Of a stretch of DNA of 11,534 nucleotides, positions 7,895 to 11,534 are shown one piece after another (within the stretch, counting starts at the first letter, position 1; every line of letters begins with the position of its first letter). Below the pieces are notes generated by a model. That model had not been told where the DNA came from. It ran no database searches and saw only the letters and a list, made by a program, of their open reading frames with translations. This stretch comes from Hemicentrotus pulcherrimus (lineage: Eukaryota; Echinodermata; Echinoidea; Camarodonta; Strongylocentrotidae). The position numbers and the translations under genes are program-made. Location: NCBI GenBank assembly GCA_003118195.1, contig BEXV01000380.1, positions 188,664 to 200,197 of the forward strand, written 5' to 3'.

Positions 7895-8025
7895 GGACAA
7901 CTTGGTCACAGAGATCTCCTTCCCATCCTGCATCACATGAGCAAGAGAAGTAGTAGACGTCATCTATGCATTGCCCGTTTTGACATGGGTTGCTCACACA
8001 CTCGTCGATACCTAATGGTGAAGTA
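7895..8025 (-). CDS. Exon: EGF-like domain 1 of module 1
   Basis: One complete six-cysteine EGF-like domain is present: [12 protein letters not shown], then C-I-D-x4-F-S-C and GWEGDLC. The DEC start and the Asp and Phe between cysteines 3 and 4 resemble calcium-binding EGF domains, but the first Asp/Asn of the D-x-D-E-C pattern is Gly. I chose the acceptor CCATTGCAG because it alone joins in frame with the phase-2 end of the preceding lectin exon; it adds ITSPLG before IDEC. A nearer AG (ATTAG, exon start 8011) would give phase 1 and break the frame. Donor C/GTGAGT, phase 1. Confidence 0.8.
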
Positions 8026-8830
8026 CTGCAATGGAATTGTTTATAGTGCAGCTGATGATGACGATGATAATGATGAAGATGAAAATCATGATATTTTATC
8101 TCACTGCTAGTTTAAAAGAAATACTAGCAGATATACGCAATTAACGTGTCTATAGGTCTAAATCCTATTCGAGGAACCTGTTTGTTAAGGATTAATGCCT
8201 TACCAATGGGCACTTACGTGTCCACTACGTTTAGATTCCTAGATAATCCGGTTGAAATACTTCTGATCTGAGACCACATTGCAGTGACTTGTGAGCAATC
8301 TAATTTCCCTGATAGGCCTTGCAACTTAACTAATGGGGAAGTACTATAGTCTCATTAAATAAGGATTTCGATTGTCTTCCATTGTCTCCAAGATACCCAT
8401 TTTTTACCAGGCTCTTGAGTGAATCAGGCCTAACCAAGGAGGCATTACAGCTGGAGTTCCTAAAAATTCCTAAAAAACTATAATGAACGCAAACATCTGG
8501 CAGAATTAATGGAATGTTACAATTCATTGGTTGTAATACCTTAATTCTTTGATATCAGACGTTCCAAGCCATCATGGTCGACAGAACTGATTTAAATATA
8601 TTTTGAAGACATATGATGCAGATTTCGTTTGATGAATCAATAAACAATTCCCAGAAATGCTGACAAGCAGAAGAGGGTCACCAGACGAGGCAAAAAACAA
8701 ATTAAAAGTGGTCCATTCAGGCGAAATTTGGCAATACACAAAACATATACCGATGAAGGAAAAAAAAGGATGTCTAGACCCCGTGACCACGTTGATCTGC
8801 CTCTGAAAAATGAGTTTGTCCTGAACTTAC
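8026..8830 (-). other. Intron between CTLD 1 and the first EGF of module 1
   Basis: Intron of 805 bases. It contains a GAT-rich microsatellite (8051-8091), an 8-base inverted repeat (8104-8130) and otherwise unremarkable sequence. I looked for a lost EGF exon here and saw none. Confidence 0.7.
8051..8091. repeat. GAT-rich microsatellite
   Basis: Imperfect GAT/GAC/AAT trinucleotide repeat. An open frame across it is a by-product of the repeat. Confidence 0.75.
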
Positions 8831-8954
8831 ATATATATTTGGCAGACGGTGTCGTAATTCTCGTTACATGATTTATCTTCCCATTGAGTATGTACAGTAC
8901 TAACAGCTACACACTGCTGAGACGTGCCTACACTAGGTTGACCAGGCTCCCAGT
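8831..8954 (-). CDS. Exon: CTLD 1, second part (lectin exon b)
   Basis: This exon completes CTLD 1. It begins NWEPGQPS (first codon split across the intron), then QQCVAV, QWEDKSC and YDTVCQIY, which match the C-terminal CTLD pattern W-x-P-G-x-P, C-V, W-x-D-x-x-C and x-x-C-Q. The long-loop tripeptide is QPS rather than EPN or QPD, and WND is replaced by WED, so canonical calcium-dependent sugar binding is doubtful. Acceptor TTTCTTTCAG, donor AT/GTAAGT. It is 124 bases, phase 1 in and phase 2 out, exactly the length of the other two b exons. Confidence 0.88.
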
Positions 8955-9752
8955 CTGAAAGAAAGTAAAAAAACAGCAGTTTGAGATAAATCTTAATGCG
9001 AAGAATCAGGAAGAAAAGAAAGTAATTATATGTTTATAATATGATGATTACACTAGTAACAATCTACCAAAAAGATGCTCAGAGACCTTTTTTCGCAAGT
9101 ATTCTGCACGATCCAAATGTCCTGTGACATCGGCGGTAACTATGCATGTACATGTAAAAGTAACATAAAATAGAACATTTGCTTCTTAAAAGGTCACCAT
9201 AAAGTCTTGGTAATGCCTATTGGACAGTTAAGAACACTGCCTGAAAACTAGACGGTAGGCATTTTTCAAAAATCAGTTTATGTTTCTGCGTTTTGAAGAT
9301 AACTGTAATATTCTGTTGCAAAAAATAGCAACGGAATGAAACTTATCTTGTATCAGAAAAGGCCTAAATGAACGACCACGATCGCAAAACCTTTCGAAAA
9401 ATGAACCCAAGGACAATTTCAAAATCGGAGGGAATTAAAAGACTTTCCATACAAAGGTTAGGGAATTTTGCGCCTTTTTAATTTTTTTTCCCACTCAACT
9501 TGAAGAAAACAAATCAAAACAAGAATTCATAGCTAATATTTTGCCATTTATCATCTAGTCTCAGAGATATATGGCGAAAAAACATTTTTTCGGACCTGAA
9601 AAAAATACTTGAACTTCTTGTCAACATTTTTGTGTTTGACTCAATATACAGCATAAGACTTTGATGATCCGATGATAAAGATGGCGTTTATATTCTTTAA
9701 AAAAAAAGAGAAAAAAAGAAGAAGTATGTCTAGCGTTGACGAAAATTCTTAC
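8955..9752 (-). other. Intron between CTLD 1 exons a and b
   Basis: Intron of 798 bases. The exon-proximal part (about 9650-9752) matches the same position in module 2, including ACAGCATAAGACTT, GCGTTTATATTCT and ATGTCTAGCGT. The rest is AT-rich without clear features. Confidence 0.7.
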
Positions 9753-10046
9753 TCCTTGCAGGCGTTGTAGTTCCATTGGCGTCGATTACACAGATGAAGT
9801 CGCCTTCGACGACCCGATCGTTACAGTCGAGCCAGACGTACTCCTCTGTAATGCCCAGAAGTTCTTTAACATCTCCGATCTCCGCCCCTGTGCTGACGAA
9901 GAGCAAAGATGTGTTCCCTGTTTCTGGTATGGGGGACACTGGGTTAAGGCCACTGCAGTAGGCTTTGGCGCCGTCGTAATCAACTTTTGACGGTGAGCGG
10001 TTGTAGCACCTATCAGTTGAGTTGGAACAAGTCCATTTAGACGAAT
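9753..10046 (-). CDS. Exon: CTLD 1, first part (lectin exon a)
   Basis: This exon encodes the first two thirds of a C-type lectin-like domain. In order it shows WTC and RCY (an N-terminal cysteine pair as in long-form CTLDs), DYDGAKAYC (the first helix with the canonical first cysteine), the stretch LLFVSTGAEIGDVKELLG (second helix), then EYVWLDC at the usual WIGL position, and DFICVIDANGTT. NST, NTS and NGT are possible N-glycosylation sites. The acceptor reads ATATCCACAG and the donor A/GTAAGAAT. The exon is 294 bases, entering and leaving in phase 1. It matches the exon at 6112-6405 at about 79% of residues by my count. The exon preceding it is not in the window. Confidence 0.88.
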
Positions 10047-10272
10047 CTGTGGATATATGAAGGAGAGAACAAATGATGAATATTGTAAGGTTCTAGAACA
10101 AAGCAAGATGGAGATCTAACCACTGACAGTTTCAAACAGTGTCCATGCCACACGAATAATGAATATAGTTTGGTACCTCTATCACGTATATTATATACAG
10201 CTCTTCTTTTCATATACAACAATACCCTGTCCATCCGGTGCCACCAGAGGCGACCGAGCGACTTCCAAAGTT

Positions 10273-10294
10273 TGTGTGTGTGTGGGGGGGGGGG
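10273..10294 (+). repeat. GT microsatellite followed by poly-G
   Basis: A (GT)n run of about 11 bases passes directly into 11 G bases. Confidence 0.8.
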
Positions 10295-11531
10295 CACCAA
10301 CAAAATAGGGCACTTTCTGGAAAAAAAGGGCACCTACAAAGGGAAATCTGAAAGCGAAAATATACAATTTTTTAGACATTGGTACATACCCCTATAATTT
10401 GATTACATTATCAGGGGTGATTTCAAAATTTATTTCTCTCAAACTGAAAAGGTCTTGTAGAGGTAACATAATTATAACAAATATAAATGTGAGCGAGCAT
10501 AGCGAGCAAGCTTTGGGAGATATTGCTTGTAGTCGCATGAAATTAGGGGCACGAGGAAAAGAGGACCGTTATCGAAGGGATAAGTTATTAGAAAATAAAG
10601 GAGCATGTGTCAAAGTACAAAGGGTTATTATCAGAGGTGAAAATAGGGCACTCACTAGAGATGAAGAGGCATTTATCGGAATGCATAATGGAATTTGTCG
10701 ACGGAAAAGAGGCAACCATCAGATTTTGATAGGGGCATTTATGAAAAAGGGATAGGTTCCTTATAAGAAAGGAAAGGGGGCACTCATCCCACCTGTAAAG
10801 AGGCACACACCATATATGAAAGAGGCATTTATGAGATTGAAAAAGGGGCACTAATAATAAAGGGATAATTTGTTGAAAAAAAGAGGAACCGATCAGATTT
10901 TGATAGAGGCATTTATTGGAGGTGAAAGGGGGCTTCAATGAAAAGGTGAAGAGGCACTTATATGAAGGAAAAAGAGCACTTATCAGGAGAAAAGGGGGGC
11001 ACTTGTCAAAATAAAACGAGTATCTCTCAGAATTGAATAGGGCCATTTACTAGACATGAAAAGGGGCACTAGTATGAGAATGAAAAAAATGACTATTTTC
11101 ATAGGTGAAAAGGGGCATTTATGAGAAGGTGAAGGGCTCTCTGTAAAATGGGGACACTTATCATAAGGACAAGGGGCAATTATTTACAAGGAAAGGGGGC
11201 AAAAGTGAAAAAATAAGGTGCACTTAATATCCTGGTTGAAACGGGGTAGTTATTAAAAGGGAAAGGGGCACTACTTCCAAAGGGAAAGGTGCAATTGTCA
11301 AAGTAAAATGGGAAACTCTAAGATTTGAATTGAGCAATTGTCAGAGGTAAAGGGGCGCTTAACAAAAGTGAAAAGGGGCGCTTCTCTAGAGATTAAAAAG
11401 GGCAATTATGAGAATGGAAAATAGACACTTATTGCAAGGGAAACTGGGAACTTGTCAGGGAAAAGATGTACGTGTCAATATAAAAGGGGCACATATCAGA
11501 AGTGGAAAGGGGAGGGGGCACTTAAAAAAAA
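10295..11531 (+). repeat. Degenerate G/A-rich tandem repeat (minisatellite-like)
   Basis: A core of the form GAAAAGGGGCACTTATCAG recurs dozens of times, most densely from 10541 onward, with spacing mostly near 20-30 bases. Units vary (GGGCATTTATGAG, AGGCACTTATATG, GGGCAATTGTCAG). Larger blocks also recur: CAGATTTTGATAG elements lie 174 bases apart (near 10721 and 10895). A 152-codon minus-strand open frame here (10588-11046) repeats KCP/KCL at short intervals and is best explained by the repeat itself. Confidence 0.75.
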
Positions 11532-11534
11532 AAT

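Larger units (their letters stand above)
313..10046 (-). other. Partial gene: tandem CTLD-EGF-EGF mosaic protein, ten internal exons
   Basis: Ten minus-strand exons join into one open frame of about 584 codons: CTLD-EGF-EGF-CTLD-EGF-EGF-CTLD. Each exon has AG upstream and GT downstream, and the phases chain correctly: lectin exon a runs 1 to 1, lectin exon b runs 1 to 2, the EGF after it enters in phase 2, and the other EGF exons are 1 to 1. Both families are typical of secreted or membrane-anchored proteins, with CTLDs binding glycans or proteins and EGF units acting as spacers. No signal peptide, transmembrane segment, initiator or stop codon is seen, so both ends lie outside the window. 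Function as an adhesion or immune-recognition protein is inference from the domains. I do not recognise a named orthologue. Confidence 0.85.
10047..11534 (-). other. Upstream intron or flank before CTLD 1
   Basis: No EGF, lectin or signal-peptide exon is visible in these 1488 bases. The first part (10047-10270) is plain sequence and the rest is dominated by low-complexity and tandem-repeat DNA. The preceding phase-1 exon must lie beyond the right edge. Confidence 0.6.

Noticed and set aside
8330..8790. Minus-strand frames at 8330-8527 and 8572-8790
   Set aside because: Both lie in the intron between CTLD 1 and the first EGF, lack cysteine patterns of the gene, and show no known motif.
10588..11046. 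152-codon minus-strand frame with repeated KCP/KCL
   Set aside because: It lies entirely in the degenerate tandem repeat, has no recognisable domain, and its periodicity follows the DNA repeat.

Overview
The window looks like animal nuclear DNA, most likely from an echinoderm and probably a sea urchin. The evidence is short coding exons of secreted-protein type separated by introns of 0.45-1.8 kb with GT/AG ends, AT-rich introns with microsatellites, and three tRNA-derived SINE copies. The SINE bodies read like the sea-urchin SINE families I remember; no database was searched. There is no sign of bacterial gene organisation.

The one gene I can support runs on the minus strand across nearly the whole window, from 10046 down to 313. 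Neither end is present. I reconstruct ten exons, and every splice phase agrees with the next, giving about 584 codons with no stop. The protein alternates C-type lectin-like domains (CTLDs), each split over two exons, with pairs of EGF-like domains. In transcription order: CTLD 1 (9753-10046 and 8831-8954), EGF (7895-8025), EGF (7295-7414), CTLD 2 (6112-6405 and 4625-4748), EGF (3752-3867), EGF (1858-1986), CTLD 3 (1102-1401 and 313-436). The lectin exons keep nearly constant lengths (294/294/300 and 124/124/124), so the gene grew by duplication of a multi-exon module. The product is probably a secreted or cell-surface adhesion or recognition protein.

The introns hold the debris of that growth: a decayed lectin exon with two stops (5832-5920), two partial copies of the CTLD 3 first exon (2830-2989 and 3223-3304), three SINEs all on the plus strand (2599-2828, 5008-5282, 6705-6965), microsatellites, a G-quadruplex-type tract (7088-7107) and a possible transposon end (1507-1694). 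The only ambiguous base (2829) lies at the junction of a SINE and a duplicated exon fragment.

The right edge (about 10285-11534) is a degenerate G/A-rich tandem repeat with a unit of very roughly 20-30 bp and no credible gene. No plus-strand gene, RNA gene, promoter or polyadenylation site of this gene could be supported.
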